From contig NZ_QKTW01000017.1 in the NCBI RefSeq assembly GCF_003236175.1, forward strand, positions 260,304 to 324,303: a stretch of DNA of 64,000 bases. The letters run 5' to 3'. A program made the translations under genes and the position numbers. Numbering within the stretch: the stretch's first letter is position 1; every line of letters begins with the position of its first letter. A model generated the notes under the pieces. The model was given only the letters and a program-made list of their open reading frames with translations, searched no databases and was not told the DNA's origin. Of the stretch, positions 26,290-35,025 are shown one piece after another. The DNA is from Taibaiella soli (GTDB lineage: Bacteria; Bacteroidota; Bacteroidia; Chitinophagales; Chitinophagaceae).

Positions 26290-28527
26290 TCAAGTGGTAA
26301 TAGAATCCTGAATTGCGGTCTGCGCTGTTTTCCGGAAAGGAGCTTTGTTAAATATAACGGTGATCTTTGTCCCTTCACTGCTGTCAAAATACACATTTCC
26401 GTTGATGTCTTTTGCAAGGCCTTTTATCAATTCAAGTCCAAGCGAATCCGCATCTTCATCAGCAATATGGTGTCCCATGCCTACTCCGTTATCGGCTACA
26501 ACCATTCTGATGTTTGCACCATCCGGCTGCAGTTCCAGATATATTTCTCCTTGTTTCCCCTCGGGGAATGCGTATTTGTAAGCATTGGTCATTGCCTCAT
26601 TGATCAGCAATCCGAGCGGAATCGCCTGCGAAACGTCCAGCTTTAACGACGCTACGTTCAGCCTCGTATGAATATGTGCAGGCGCGCCAAAACTTTCGGT
26701 CAGATGATGCACAAATTCATTCAGATAAAGCGCCATGTCAATGGTCTTTACATCATCCGACTGATAAAGCTTCTGATGTATCAGCGACATGGCATAGATA
26801 CGGTGTTGTGTATTTTCAATAGCTTTCAAGGCATCGTCTTCTAGGTAATATGCCTGAGACTCGAGCAGGCAGATGACCATATGAAGGTTGTTTTTCACGC
26901 GGTGATGCACTTCCTTCAACAACCATTCCTTCTCTATCAGCATATCGTTCAACTGCTGATTTTTCTGGGTGATAATGCCGTTATTTCTCTTCCGTTGAAT
27001 GCTCTGTCTTAATACCATTCCTGCTATAATTAATACGAGAATGATACCTGCGACGGTGATATTTTTTATCAGTAATGCCTGGCGCAAGTTTGCTTTTTCA
27101 AGCATGGCCTGCTGATTTAACTGACGGATCTTTTCTTCTTTCTTTTCTGTTTCATATTGCACCTGCAATTGCCCGAGCTGTTTGCTTTTACTCTCCGTAA
27201 AAAGAGAATCGTTGATCTCCTTATATTTCATCAGATGCGCTACGGCAGATTTATAATTCCCGGTAAGCGTGTCCAGCGAAAACCAAAGACCATTGCTGGT
27301 CCGGAGACGGGTAAGGCTCTTAGTAGTACGCACCAGTTCATCATTTTTCACAAGCAACGCTCTGGCCGGCGCAAAATCTTTGACAGCGAGATAGTATTTG
27401 ATTAGATAGATGTAAATATCCGAACGCATGTACTCGTTGGCCGGACTACTTTTGTCGTTGACAAGATTTAATAACTGCTGACTGTAAATTTTTGCGGAAT
27501 CATACTGTTTGAGTGCGATGTACACATTCATAAAAGCGGCCGCATTCCGATACCTGTTGAGATAATCTGACGGAACAGGAAATCGGCTGCGCACTTCGGT
27601 CAGCAATTGACGCGCTTCTTCAGGCCGGTTAGTTTTCAGGTAGGCATCTACTATATTTGTAGTGATCAGAAAAATCGCCGCTTTGTCTTTGTATTTTATT
27701 GCTACGGGCAATGCTTTGCGATAGTAAATAATGGAGTTCGGATAATCTTTCAGATGATCGTAAACGATAGCAATGTGATTGTTGATCTGACTAAACAGCA
27801 TCGTAGAATCGCCAGCAGCCTCAGCCGTCTTAAGTGCCTGCAAATCATAATCGAGCGCCTGTGTATAGTTGCTTTCGGCAGCATAACAGTCCCCCATCAG
27901 CATATAAACTTCCTGCAATTGTCTATAGTGTATCGACTGGTACAAAGAAAGCGACCGCTTGAGCGCCGCCAGACATTCTGCCGGCATGGAATACAGCCCA
28001 CCGAGCAACTGGTAACCGTACGCTTCATTTTGTATATCACCCGCATCTTTATATGCCTTAATGCCGAGCTGCGTTAATTGAATCCTTTTATCGGCCTCAC
28101 TTTCATCCTGAACATTGTAGTAATCTGCAACCGCATAATACGCTTCACCAAGATGTAATTTGGTACCATTTGCAGCAAGTTGTTGCAGCGCTTTTTCGGC
28201 AAGCGCCTTGCTTTGCGCGCCGTTGCTTTTATCTTTTTCAAAATAGGAAGACACCAATGTGATATAACCCGTGGCATCTGCCGAGCGCACCTTTGCATTG
28301 ATCTGCTCCGCCTGTGCCATGTAACCGGCGGCCACATTGAGATCGGCTGCAACATCTCCTTCTTTAACTATGTATATTTTTGCTAGCCCGAGCAACAGAT
28401 TGATCCGCGCAGTATCTGAATTAGCATGTTTTGCTGCGTCTAGTAAGGAATCAACCGTTCGCTGATTTTGTGCCTGGGCACTTGCAAATGCACAAATGAA
28501 TACAACAACTGCCAGAAACTTGTTCAT
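26290..28527 (-). CDS. TPR-containing HisKA_2 sensor histidine kinase
   Basis: 745 residues with a signal peptide (MNKFLAVVVFICAFASAQAQ). Residues ~25-430 are TPR-like repeats predicted to lie in the periplasm. A coiled coil precedes one transmembrane helix (about 490-512, NITVAGIILVLIIAGMVL). The HisKA_2 dimerisation domain has KEVHHRVKNNLHMVICLLESQA with the phosphorylated His, and the ATPase domain has NEAMTNAYKYAFPEG (N box), VADNGVGMG (G1) and SLGLELIKGLAKDINGNVYF. Such TPR-HisKA_2 kinases are frequent in Bacteroidota. The stop lies two bases before the regulator ATG, so the two form one transcript. Confidence 0.94.
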   Translation of the reverse strand: MNKFLAVVVFICAFASAQAQNQRTVDSLLDAAKHANSDTARINLLLGLAKIYIVKEGDVAADLNVAAGYMAQAEQINAKVRSADATGYITLVSSYFEKDKSNGAQSKALAEKALQQLAANGTKLHLGEAYYAVADYYNVQDESEADKRIQLTQLGIKAYKDAGDIQNEAYGYQLLGGLYSMPAECLAALKRSLSLYQSIHYRQLQEVYMLMGDCYAAESNYTQALDYDLQALKTAEAAGDSTMLFSQINNHIAIVYDHLKDYPNSIIYYRKALPVAIKYKDKAAIFLITTNIVDAYLKTNRPEEARQLLTEVRSRFPVPSDYLNRYRNAAAFMNVYIALKQYDSAKIYSQQLLNLVNDKSSPANEYMRSDIYIYLIKYYLAVKDFAPARALLVKNDELVRTTKSLTRLRTSNGLWFSLDTLTGNYKSAVAHLMKYKEINDSLFTESKSKQLGQLQVQYETEKKEEKIRQLNQQAMLEKANLRQALLIKNITVAGIILVLIIAGMVLRQSIQRKRNNGIITQKNQQLNDMLIEKEWLLKEVHHRVKNNLHMVICLLESQAYYLEDDALKAIENTQHRIYAMSLIHQKLYQSDDVKTIDMALYLNEFVHHLTESFGAPAHIHTRLNVASLKLDVSQAIPLGLLINEAMTNAYKYAFPEGKQGEIYLELQPDGANIRMVVADNGVGMGHHIADEDADSLGLELIKGLAKDINGNVYFDSSEGTKITVIFNKAPFRKTAQTAIQDSITT

Positions 28528-28605
28528 AGCGGGAAATTTATATGGCGTATCTGACGCGATACTTCCTGTAAATTTAATTTAAAACCCGCGTTCTAGCTCC
28601 TCTAT

Positions 28606-29691
28606 TCATATCGCATTTAACGTTGGGTAATCTGTATAACCTTTTTCGTCACCGCCAACATACATTGTTGCACGGTCGGGCTCATTCAAAGAAGCATTTA
28701 ATTCAAAACGCCTCGGCAAATCCGGATTCGCCAGGAAAAGGCCGCCAAACGAAACCAGTTGTGCTTTATTTTCCTGAACTACAGCTTCTGCGCTATCTCT
28801 GTTATAGCCACCATTCGTGATGATTGGTATATTGATCAGATGTCCCGTTTCGTATAGCGGCTTCTGAGGAAAATGAGGGAAATCTTCAAGCGGAAATAAG
28901 GCTTCCATCAGGTGAACATAAGCGAGTGGCAATTTGTTCAAAGCAAGGAAGAGCTGGCTATACACTTCTTTCTGATTATCGTCAAACATATTGTTGATCG
29001 GTATTGCAGGTGATAATTTGACACCCACTTTATCGATTCCAACAATTGCAATTAACCCTTTCAATACTTCGACTATAAATCGCATTCTATTTTCGATCGT
29101 TCCACCATACTCGTCCGATCTCAGATTGGAGGATTCAATTAAAAACTGATTGGGCAAATAACCCAATGCCGCGTGCAATTCTACCCCATCAAAACCGGCC
29201 TTCAGCGCATTGGCCCCAGCCCGCATATAGTCCTCGATAATGCTTTCTATTTCCGAAACGGTCAACTCAGACGGAGTTTCATAATCCATTTGCCCATTTG
29301 AGGTGTGCGCTTTCTGACCTTTGATTGATACAGCAGACGGAGCTACCGGCAATATTCCATCTCGGTTCATAGAGTGCGCTACCCTGCCCGCATGGCTCAA
29401 TTGAGCGAATATTTTCCCACCTGCGTCGTGTACCGCATCTGTTATTTTTTTCCATGCAGCGATTTGTTCATCAGCATAAAGACCGGGTGTATTAGGCATG
29501 CCTTTACCTTGCACCGAAATATTGATTGCTTCTGAAATGATCAGACCGGCTGTTGCCCGCTGTTTGTAATACACTACAGCCAAGTCATTTATCACACCTT
29601 CGTCATTCGCACGGCTTCTCGTCATAGGAGCCATTACCATTCTGTTTTTGAGTTCCAGATTGCCGATTGATATGCTTTCAAGAATTTTCAT
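28606..29691 (-). CDS. Old-yellow-enzyme-family alkene reductase
   Basis: 361-residue FMN-dependent (beta/alpha)8 enzyme of the NemA/OYE type, reducing activated C=C bonds of enones, nitro-alkenes or N-ethylmaleimide with NAD(P)H. Marks: NRMVMAPMTRSRAN near the N-terminus; AQLSHAGRVAH; DGVELHAALGYLPNQFLIESSNLRSDEYGGTIENRMRF; and C-terminal TNGGYNRDSAEAVV with FGGLFLANPDLPRRF. The usual HxxH/N substrate pair is represented by ELHAALGY, so the active-site tip differs from the common HGAHGYL, which is typical of the NemA subgroup. It is divergent from an HxlR repressor that probably controls it. Confidence 0.95.
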   Translation of the reverse strand: MKILESISIGNLELKNRMVMAPMTRSRANDEGVINDLAVVYYKQRATAGLIISEAINISVQGKGMPNTPGLYADEQIAAWKKITDAVHDAGGKIFAQLSHAGRVAHSMNRDGILPVAPSAVSIKGQKAHTSNGQMDYETPSELTVSEIESIIEDYMRAGANALKAGFDGVELHAALGYLPNQFLIESSNLRSDEYGGTIENRMRFIVEVLKGLIAIVGIDKVGVKLSPAIPINNMFDDNQKEVYSQLFLALNKLPLAYVHLMEALFPLEDFPHFPQKPLYETGHLINIPIITNGGYNRDSAEAVVQENKAQLVSFGGLFLANPDLPRRFELNASLNEPDRATMYVGGDEKGYTDYPTLNAI

Positions 29692-29754
29692 TGTTATTAA
29701 TTTTTATCAAAATTACCGGCACTTGAGTTTACATTTGTAATGGATTACCTCTTA

Positions 29755-29779
29755 GAAACTAGTTTCCCAAAGGAAACTA
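29755..29779. promoter_or_regulatory. Candidate HxlR operator: three GAAACTA half-sites
   Basis: Between the ene-reductase and hxlR-type genes, GAAACTAGTTTC (29755-29766) is a perfect palindrome, and TAGTTTCC-CAAA-GGAAACTA (29760-29779) is a second overlapping one, giving three half-sites in alternating orientation. On the plus strand a TAnnTTTG -7-like box (TACATTTG, 29730-29737) lies 17 bp upstream of these half-sites, so a bound repressor would sit in the initiation region. HxlR regulators bind such short inverted repeats as dimers. Confidence 0.6.
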
Positions 29780-29792
29780 CCAACAGAATCAA

Positions 29793-30161
29793 ATGAATAA
29801 AAAGGAGCGTACGGAAAACTCAGCTGAATGCATTAAAGGCATGCAGGCGATCAATGACACCATGCAATTGTTGTCCGGCAAATGGAAGTTTAAGATTGTA
29901 GGTGCGCTGATGAAGCACGGGAAATTGCGTTTTATGGATCTGCTTCGGGAGGTTGATGGTATCGCTGCGAAAATGCTTTCCAAAGAACTTCATGAACTTG
30001 AAATCAACTTGCTTGTTAGCCGGACCATCATGAATACTAAACCGGTTACCGTGGAGTATGAACTAACGAAGCATGGCCAAACGCTGGAAAGAGTTATCAA
30101 CGAAATTGAAGCCTGGGGCTTAGCACACAGGAAGCTGATCATTCAACCGATGAAAAAATAG
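29793..30161 (+). CDS. HxlR-family winged-helix regulator
   Basis: 122 residues of the HxlR DUF24 type: MQLLSGKWKFKIVGALMKHGKLRFMDLLREVDGIAAKMLSKELHELEINLLVSRTI, then VEYELTKHGQTLERVINEIEAWG. Family members sense quinones, aldehydes or other electrophiles through a cysteine near the N-terminus; one Cys is present in AECIKGM at about residue 11, the expected region. Divergent from the ene-reductase, with a repeated operator between them, so repression of that gene and of itself is likely. Confidence 0.92.
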   Translation: MNKKERTENSAECIKGMQAINDTMQLLSGKWKFKIVGALMKHGKLRFMDLLREVDGIAAKMLSKELHELEINLLVSRTIMNTKPVTVEYELTKHGQTLERVINEIEAWGLAHRKLIIQPMKK

Positions 30162-30166
30162 TTCAT

Positions 30167-31075
30167 TTAATTTTTGTTGGCGTTAGCATTTAGTTTTCGC
30201 CGGTTGATCAGGATGATCGCAACAAGTATAAAAATAACACCCGACCATTGCAGCAGACTTATAGATTCTCCTAAAAGAAAGTGCGCAAAAAGGATGGCTA
30301 CCGGCACTTCGAGCGATGTCAGCATTGCGCCCAAACCCATTCCTGTAAGCGGCATTCCCCTGGTAAATAAAATAGGCGGAAGAACGGTACCAAACAGCGA
30401 AACCAGGATGCCCCAAGTCAGAAATATTTTAAATGAAAATCCTCGAATGAGTTCTGGAGCAAAGAATACGAGTACAATGACAAACCCTCCTGTTACCATC
30501 AAAAAACTTCTTTTCATGGGCGGAAGCTGAAGCTGCAAATGGCTGGAGGAATACATGGTTGCCGTATAACAAACCGCCGCAAACAGTCCCCATCCGATAC
30601 CAGTCCAGTTGATCGCACTGGTGTGTTGCAGTGTTCCCGTAGCAAGGATAGTTCCAAAAAAGATAAGCAACACGGCGACAATTTGCATGATACGACGCCG
30701 CTTTTTATTTAATATGCATTCAAGCACCACACTCATCCAAACAGCTTGCAACAGCAGCACAATTCCCAAACTCACGGCAATATATTTTACCGCCATATAG
30801 TAGGAAATACTGGTAAGGCCCAACGAACTTCCTGCAGCGACAACCTTCAAATAGTCCTTTCTTCCTGTCCGTTTTTTCCCGAGATCAATCACATCGTTGC
30901 GCGTGCCTGAACTTAAAAGCAACAAGCTTAAAAACCCAATTGAGAATTGCGCAACAGTGATCTCCGCGGTAGTAAAACCATCGAGGTAAGCCAGCTTCAC
31001 AAAAGTCCCGAGCATACCGTAGCAGCAAGCTGCAGCCGCAATCAATAAACTTCCTTTAATTCTGTTCGTATTCAT
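30167..31075 (-). CDS. EamA/DMT-family transporter
   Basis: 302 residues from the ATG at 31073-31075 (MNTNRIKGSLLIAAAACCYGMLGTFVK); an upstream ATG would add 16 hydrophilic residues not typical of the family. Ten hydrophobic segments form two EamA repeats. The substrate of this drug/metabolite exporter is not predictable. It converges on the HxlR gene with only 5 bp between stops and has no operon partner. Confidence 0.9.
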   Translation of the reverse strand: MNTNRIKGSLLIAAAACCYGMLGTFVKLAYLDGFTTAEITVAQFSIGFLSLLLLSSGTRNDVIDLGKKRTGRKDYLKVVAAGSSLGLTSISYYMAVKYIAVSLGIVLLLQAVWMSVVLECILNKKRRRIMQIVAVLLIFFGTILATGTLQHTSAINWTGIGWGLFAAVCYTATMYSSSHLQLQLPPMKRSFLMVTGGFVIVLVFFAPELIRGFSFKIFLTWGILVSLFGTVLPPILFTRGMPLTGMGLGAMLTSLEVPVAILFAHFLLGESISLLQWSGVIFILVAIILINRRKLNANANKN

Positions 31076-31234
31076 TGGAGCGTACCAATTTCTTTCAGTA
31101 CCATCTTGCGAAACTAGCGCCACATATAGTGCTGATCATATCCCAGATCGGGCAAAACAGATAGCCCAGCCGCAACGACTCCTGGGCCATGTCTTTTGTG
31201 GATTCTGGGCTAATAATCCGGTCCAACGCGGCGA

Positions 31235-31242
31235 TACCTTTG
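31235..31242 (+). promoter_or_regulatory. Bacteroidota-type -7 element before the DoxX gene
   Basis: TACCTTTG matches TAnnTTTG and lies 24 bp upstream of the DoxX start. No clear TTTG -33 element is present at the expected distance, so this is only a partial match. Confidence 0.4.
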
Positions 31243-31266
31243 TGTAAAATCAAAAGCAAAAAAGAC

Positions 31267-31713
31267 ATGGAAAATAAGTTCAACATTCCTCAGTTACTAT
31301 TGAGATGGGCATTAGGTATCACGTTTTTAACGCCTGTTTTCGACCGGCTGGGTATTCTGGGCGCACCCGGCACTGGCAATATTGAATGGGGCAATTGGGA
31401 AAACTTCATCAATTACACTTCTACACTGATGCCGATATTCAGCCGGTCTGTTACCAACATCATGGGAGGCATTGCAACCGTATCCGAATTGCTCATTGGC
31501 ATCTGTCTGATCGTGGGATTTAAAACAAGATATGCGGCGCTTGGCGCGTCGTTGATTACACTGACCTTTATCGTATTCATGACACTTTCCGTGGGCATAC
31601 AAAAGCCAATTAACTATGGCGTTTTTACGGCATCGGCTGCAGGCTTTTTATTGTCGTTTATGCCGAATTACAACTGGAGCCTGGACAAATTGCTGAAGAC
31701 AACAAAGGATTAG
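31267..31713 (+). CDS. DoxX-family membrane protein
   Basis: 148 residues from the ATG at 31267 (MENKFNIPQLLLRWALGITFLTPVFDRLGILG). Four hydrophobic segments and the pattern GIATVSELLIGICLIVGFKTRYAALGASLITLTFIVFM match DoxX/DoxD-like proteins, which often accompany redox or thiol-handling enzymes. The AhpD-like gene follows 49 bp downstream, supporting a shared oxidative-stress role. Confidence 0.84.
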   Translation: MENKFNIPQLLLRWALGITFLTPVFDRLGILGAPGTGNIEWGNWENFINYTSTLMPIFSRSVTNIMGGIATVSELLIGICLIVGFKTRYAALGASLITLTFIVFMTLSVGIQKPINYGVFTASAAGFLLSFMPNYNWSLDKLLKTTKD

Positions 31714-31762
31714 TTCCGACTTCATCAAACAAATTGTACTCAATTAATCAATCAAATAGCAT

Positions 31763-32203
31763 ATGAGTTCACGTATCAAAATAGACCAGGTAGCGCCATC
31801 GGGCTATAAAGCGATTCTGGGTCTTGAAAAATTTATTGAAAGCACCCCGCTTACCAAAACGCACAAGGATCTAATTAAAATCAGAGCCTCGCAAATCAAT
31901 GGTTGTGCATTCTGTATCGATATGCATACCAAAGAAGCCCGTAAGTCTGGAGAAACAGAGCAACGGATTTATGCGCTGAATACCTGGCGAGACACCCCGT
32001 TTTTCTCGGACGAAGAACGCGCGGTATTAGCTTTAACAGAAGAGGTAACGCTGATCGGCAATCATGTAAAAGATCAGACTTATGCCAGCGCTTTATCCGC
32101 TTTAGGTGAAACCTATCTGGCGCAGGTAATTCTTGCCATTATTACCATCAATGCATGGAACCGAATTGGCATTACTACCCAATTGATTCCGGAAGTGGCC
32201 TAG
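31763..32203 (+). CDS. Carboxymuconolactone-decarboxylase/AhpD-like protein
   Basis: 146 residues with the AhpD core IKIRASQINGCAFCIDMHTKEARKSGETEQRIYALNTWRDTPFFSDEERAVLALTEEVT. The CxxC (CAFC) and the His three residues later are the family active site. It is of the short, single-domain type often annotated as alkylhydroperoxidase-like. Second AhpD-type gene in the window, after 24092, but clearly diverged from it. Followed by a good terminator at 32229. Confidence 0.9.
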   Translation: MSSRIKIDQVAPSGYKAILGLEKFIESTPLTKTHKDLIKIRASQINGCAFCIDMHTKEARKSGETEQRIYALNTWRDTPFFSDEERAVLALTEEVTLIGNHVKDQTYASALSALGETYLAQVILAIITINAWNRIGITTQLIPEVA

Positions 32204-32228
32204 ATATAGTCTCCTACCAGGATAACAT

Positions 32229-32268
32229 AACTGTTCCTTTTTTCGCAGAGGAGCAGTTTTTGTTTTTT
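32229..32268 (+). terminator. Rho-independent terminator after the DoxX/AhpD-like pair
   Basis: AACTGTTCCT (32229-32238) pairs with AGGAGCAGTT (32249-32258) with one wobble, followed by a T-rich run. It ends the two-gene unit 25 bp after the stop. Confidence 0.8.
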
Positions 32269-32340
32269 AAATTTGAATGAGTCTTTTGCCGAACCAGACA
32301 TTTACAAGATTTCCATTATCATCTGTCAAACGCCATCCTG

Positions 32341-33804
32341 ATGTTGCCATATAAGACTTTAATACAGCTCAACCGTGATTCGAACGTCTCACTATACGTG
32401 CAACTTGGTAACGCGTTTATCGGCCTGATCACAAACGGCACGCTGCAACCGAATGATGCATTGCCCAGCAGTCGCGTTTTATCGGAGCTACTCGGCCTCA
32501 ATCGAAATACTGTAAAATTGGCTTATGAAGAGCTTATTATCCAGGACTGGGTGGTCTCCATTGAGCGCAAAGGCATCTTCGTAAGCTCAAAACTGCCAGT
32601 TGTCAACAGACGCAGAACAAACAATACCGCTGAGGATTCCCAGAAACAGGTCAATTCTTTTTCGTGGCACAATCCATTTGAAGGCCAGCAGGAAACCGAT
32701 GATTTTCAGCAATCGATTTTGACGATCGACGATGGTTTTCCTGATGTACGATTAACACCGGTTGATCTGCTGATGCGTGAATACCGTAGCATCGCCAAAA
32801 GAATGTACGGGAAGAACTTTCTTAAATATGGTTTCCCCAAAGGTTCCGAAAACCTGCGCGAGGCGTTGCGCCGCTATTTATCCGACACCAGGGGACTCAA
32901 TATTCAACCGGAAAATATATTGATTACAAAGGGCAGCCAGATGGGCATTTATTTAGCCACACAACTTCTGTTTCGTCCAAATGATAAGATTGCCGTTGGC
33001 GTATCGAATTATCGCTCTGCTGATGAAATCTTCAGGTATTCAGGCGTAAATCTGCTGCGGATACCGGTCGATAGTTTCGGAATGGACGTTGATGTTTTAG
33101 AAGACAGGCTAAAGCGGGAAGCCATAAAAGCAGTTTACATTATTCCGCACCATCATTTTCCCACCACGGTGACTATGAGTACAGACAGGCGGTTGAAATT
33201 GCTGGAACTGGCCCGGCAATACCGTTTCGCCATCATCGAGGATGATTACGATTTCGATTTTCATTACAGCAATAAACCCTACCTGCCACTGGCCAGCATT
33301 GATCATAATCACAACGTGATCTATATTGGTTCTATCACCAAAACGTTTGCCCCGGCGCTTCGCATTGGATTTTTAATTGCAGAACCAAAATTTGTAGATG
33401 CTTGCTCGTCGCTACGGCAGCTCATTGACAAACAGGGTGACTCGTTATTGGAAGAAGCGTTTTCCAGCCTATATAACAATGGAGAAATGGAGCGTCATTT
33501 TCGCAAGGCAATAAAAATTTACCAGCAAAGACGCAATTTGTTTTGCGAAATATTAAATACAGACTTTAAAGACATACTCTCCTTTGACACGCCAGAAGGC
33601 GGCCTTGCCGTATGGTCTCTTTTTGATAAGCGTATGGACCTGCGAAAGCTCTCGCAGCTTGCACTGAAAAAAGGACTAAAAATTGCAGACGGTTCTTTTT
33701 ATGAGAACGAAATGTTTAAGCCCAATGGACTGAGAATGGGTTTTGCATCGCTGACGGAACAGGAAATTTTGAAATCGCTCGAAACGCTAAAGAAAATCAT
33801 TTAG
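32341..33804 (+). CDS. MocR/PdxR-type GntR regulator with aminotransferase domain
   Basis: 487 residues. The N-terminal winged helix is LYVQLGNAFIGLITNGTLQPNDALPSSRVLSELLGLNRNTVKLAYEELIIQDWV. After a linker of ~60 residues comes a fold-type-I aminotransferase domain, with IIPHHHFPTTVTMSTDRR, IIEDDYDFDFHY and the PLP-lysine stretch YIGSITKTFAPALRIGFLIA. Such proteins use PLP as an effector and usually control vitamin B6 or amino-acid genes; no such target is adjacent, so its regulon is unknown. Intact and of normal length. Confidence 0.93.
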   Translation: MLPYKTLIQLNRDSNVSLYVQLGNAFIGLITNGTLQPNDALPSSRVLSELLGLNRNTVKLAYEELIIQDWVVSIERKGIFVSSKLPVVNRRRTNNTAEDSQKQVNSFSWHNPFEGQQETDDFQQSILTIDDGFPDVRLTPVDLLMREYRSIAKRMYGKNFLKYGFPKGSENLREALRRYLSDTRGLNIQPENILITKGSQMGIYLATQLLFRPNDKIAVGVSNYRSADEIFRYSGVNLLRIPVDSFGMDVDVLEDRLKREAIKAVYIIPHHHFPTTVTMSTDRRLKLLELARQYRFAIIEDDYDFDFHYSNKPYLPLASIDHNHNVIYIGSITKTFAPALRIGFLIAEPKFVDACSSLRQLIDKQGDSLLEEAFSSLYNNGEMERHFRKAIKIYQQRRNLFCEILNTDFKDILSFDTPEGGLAVWSLFDKRMDLRKLSQLALKKGLKIADGSFYENEMFKPNGLRMGFASLTEQEILKSLETLKKII

Positions 33805-33816
33805 TCTGAACGTAGG

Positions 33817-34395
33817 CTACAGCTGCAGCATATACCCAACCATGCACCTCGCCACTTCTTGCTCATGATCGTATGCCGGCATTATCCATACCGTAGATTC
33901 CATTTTAGCAATAGAGTACCTGAAGTTGGGGCCGAGACCGTGATAACGCCAATCCATGACACCTACGCTAATCTTATCAGAGAACTGGTGGAATACATTT
34001 ATCTTGTAGAGATAGTTATCATATCCGCTGCCGAGTTCCCCAAGAATTAAAAACGTGTTTGATCCTTGTTTCAGCCATATGCTCGCAGAATAGCGTGGAA
34101 GGTGTTGACCATGTTCTATTCCGGCAGATACAGAAATGTTGACATTCGGTGTTGGCATATAGGTACCGCCGATGAGTGCCTGGCTCCATTGTTGCCGTAC
34201 CAGACCGAAAAATGTGATTGCAAACCGTTTGCTTATCTGCTTGCTTCCGTAATAATCGATCACGGGTTCAACGTATCCGCTTTTATTGATTTTACCGTAC
34301 AACTCAAGTTGTGCCTTCGCCGGCATCGATAAGGTCAGGCAAAATATATACGCCAGCATCTTGCCAAGGCAAGTAGTTTTCACTTTTCGTTTCAA
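33817..34395 (-). CDS. Exported protein of unknown function
   Basis: I do not recognise this family. The best start is the TTG at 34393-34395, which yields MKRKVKTTCLGKMLAYIFCLTLSMPAKA as a normal signal peptide of 28 residues; the longest frame begins 45 bp further upstream and would give an unusually long N-terminus. The mature part (about 164 residues) is rich in beta-strand patterns with alternating aromatics (SKRFAITFFGLVRQQWSQALIGG, SASIWLKQGSNTFLILGELG, KISVGVMDWRYHG), which suggests a small outer-membrane or periplasmic beta protein. It converges with the MocR gene. Confidence 0.6.
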   Translation of the reverse strand: MKRKVKTTCLGKMLAYIFCLTLSMPAKAQLELYGKINKSGYVEPVIDYYGSKQISKRFAITFFGLVRQQWSQALIGGTYMPTPNVNISVSAGIEHGQHLPRYSASIWLKQGSNTFLILGELGSGYDNYLYKINVFHQFSDKISVGVMDWRYHGLGPNFRYSIAKMESTVWIMPAYDHEQEVARCMVGYMLQL

Positions 34396-34723
34396 ATACT
34401 TTTCCCAGGGAAATTCTTTAATCATCATAAAAGAACACACCGCTCCTTTTATCCGATATCTCGTTGTAAGTATGCGGTGGTTGGCAAAAGTAGATGCACA
34501 AAGAGCCCTACATCTGCCCCAGTTTGAAGAAAACTACCGTCCCAGCTTATAGGATAACCTGCGGTAGAAAAGAAATGGTAGGTGATTTTTAAGAATCGCG
34601 AGCGCTCTGTATCGCTCTGTCCCCAAGGATAAATCTTAAGATTCCAAAGCAACTATCTTTTTCTTCATCCCCCAAGAATTCTACTTGATCCCGAAAAAGC
34701 GAAAAACATCGACACACCGACAA

Positions 34724-34763
34724 GAAAAAAGGATTGAAAATCAATGATCTTCAATCCTTAAAA
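34724..34763 (-). terminator. Terminator of tRNA-Arg
   Basis: Read on the minus strand directly after the tRNA: AAGGATTGAA, an 11-nt loop, TTCAATCCTT and a run of T. Perfect 10-bp stem. The remaining spacer 34441-34723 between the exported-protein gene and this hairpin shows no gene or repeat I can support. Confidence 0.88.
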
Positions 34764-34764
34764 G

Positions 34765-34838
34765 TGACCGCGTCAGGATTCAAACCTGAAACCTTCTCAT
34801 CCGTAGTGAGATGCTCTATTCAGTTGAGCTACGCAGCC
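34765..34838 (-). tRNA. tRNA-Arg (anticodon ACG)
   Basis: Complete 74-nt cloverleaf on the minus strand. The acceptor GGCTGCG pairs with CGCGGTC (two wobble pairs), discriminator A; D stem GCTC/GAGC; anticodon stem TCTCA/TGAGA with loop CTACGGA, so anticodon ACG; T stem TCAGG/CCTGA. CCA is not encoded. Unusual: the D loop has A at position 19 instead of the near-universal G, and the T loop (TTTGAAT) has T at 56 instead of C, so the tertiary G19-C56 pair is replaced by A19-U56. Confidence 0.95.
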
Positions 34839-35011
34839 ATTTCCCCCTTTGGGAGTGCAAAGATACAACTGCTTCTCTGTTTTGCAAGTTCTTTTAAAAA
34901 AAACTTACAAAGAAAATTAATCATTATTTATCATAGTTCACGCTTCCCCTCTATTTATCAACATTTTCGCTTTTCAAGCCTTCCGCCATTTACCCGAAAG
35001 ATTCTGATCAT

Positions 35012-35019
35012 TAACTTCG
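35012..35019 (+). promoter_or_regulatory. Possible -7 element before mutS
   Basis: TAACTTCG resembles the -7 box TAnnTTTG with one change and ends only 6 bp before the mutS ATG; if used, the mRNA would have almost no leader. Similar TAnnTTCGC strings occur before rfbB (45106) and the AAA ATPase (38671). No clear -33 box is present. Confidence 0.3.
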
Positions 35020-35025
35020 CCTCGC

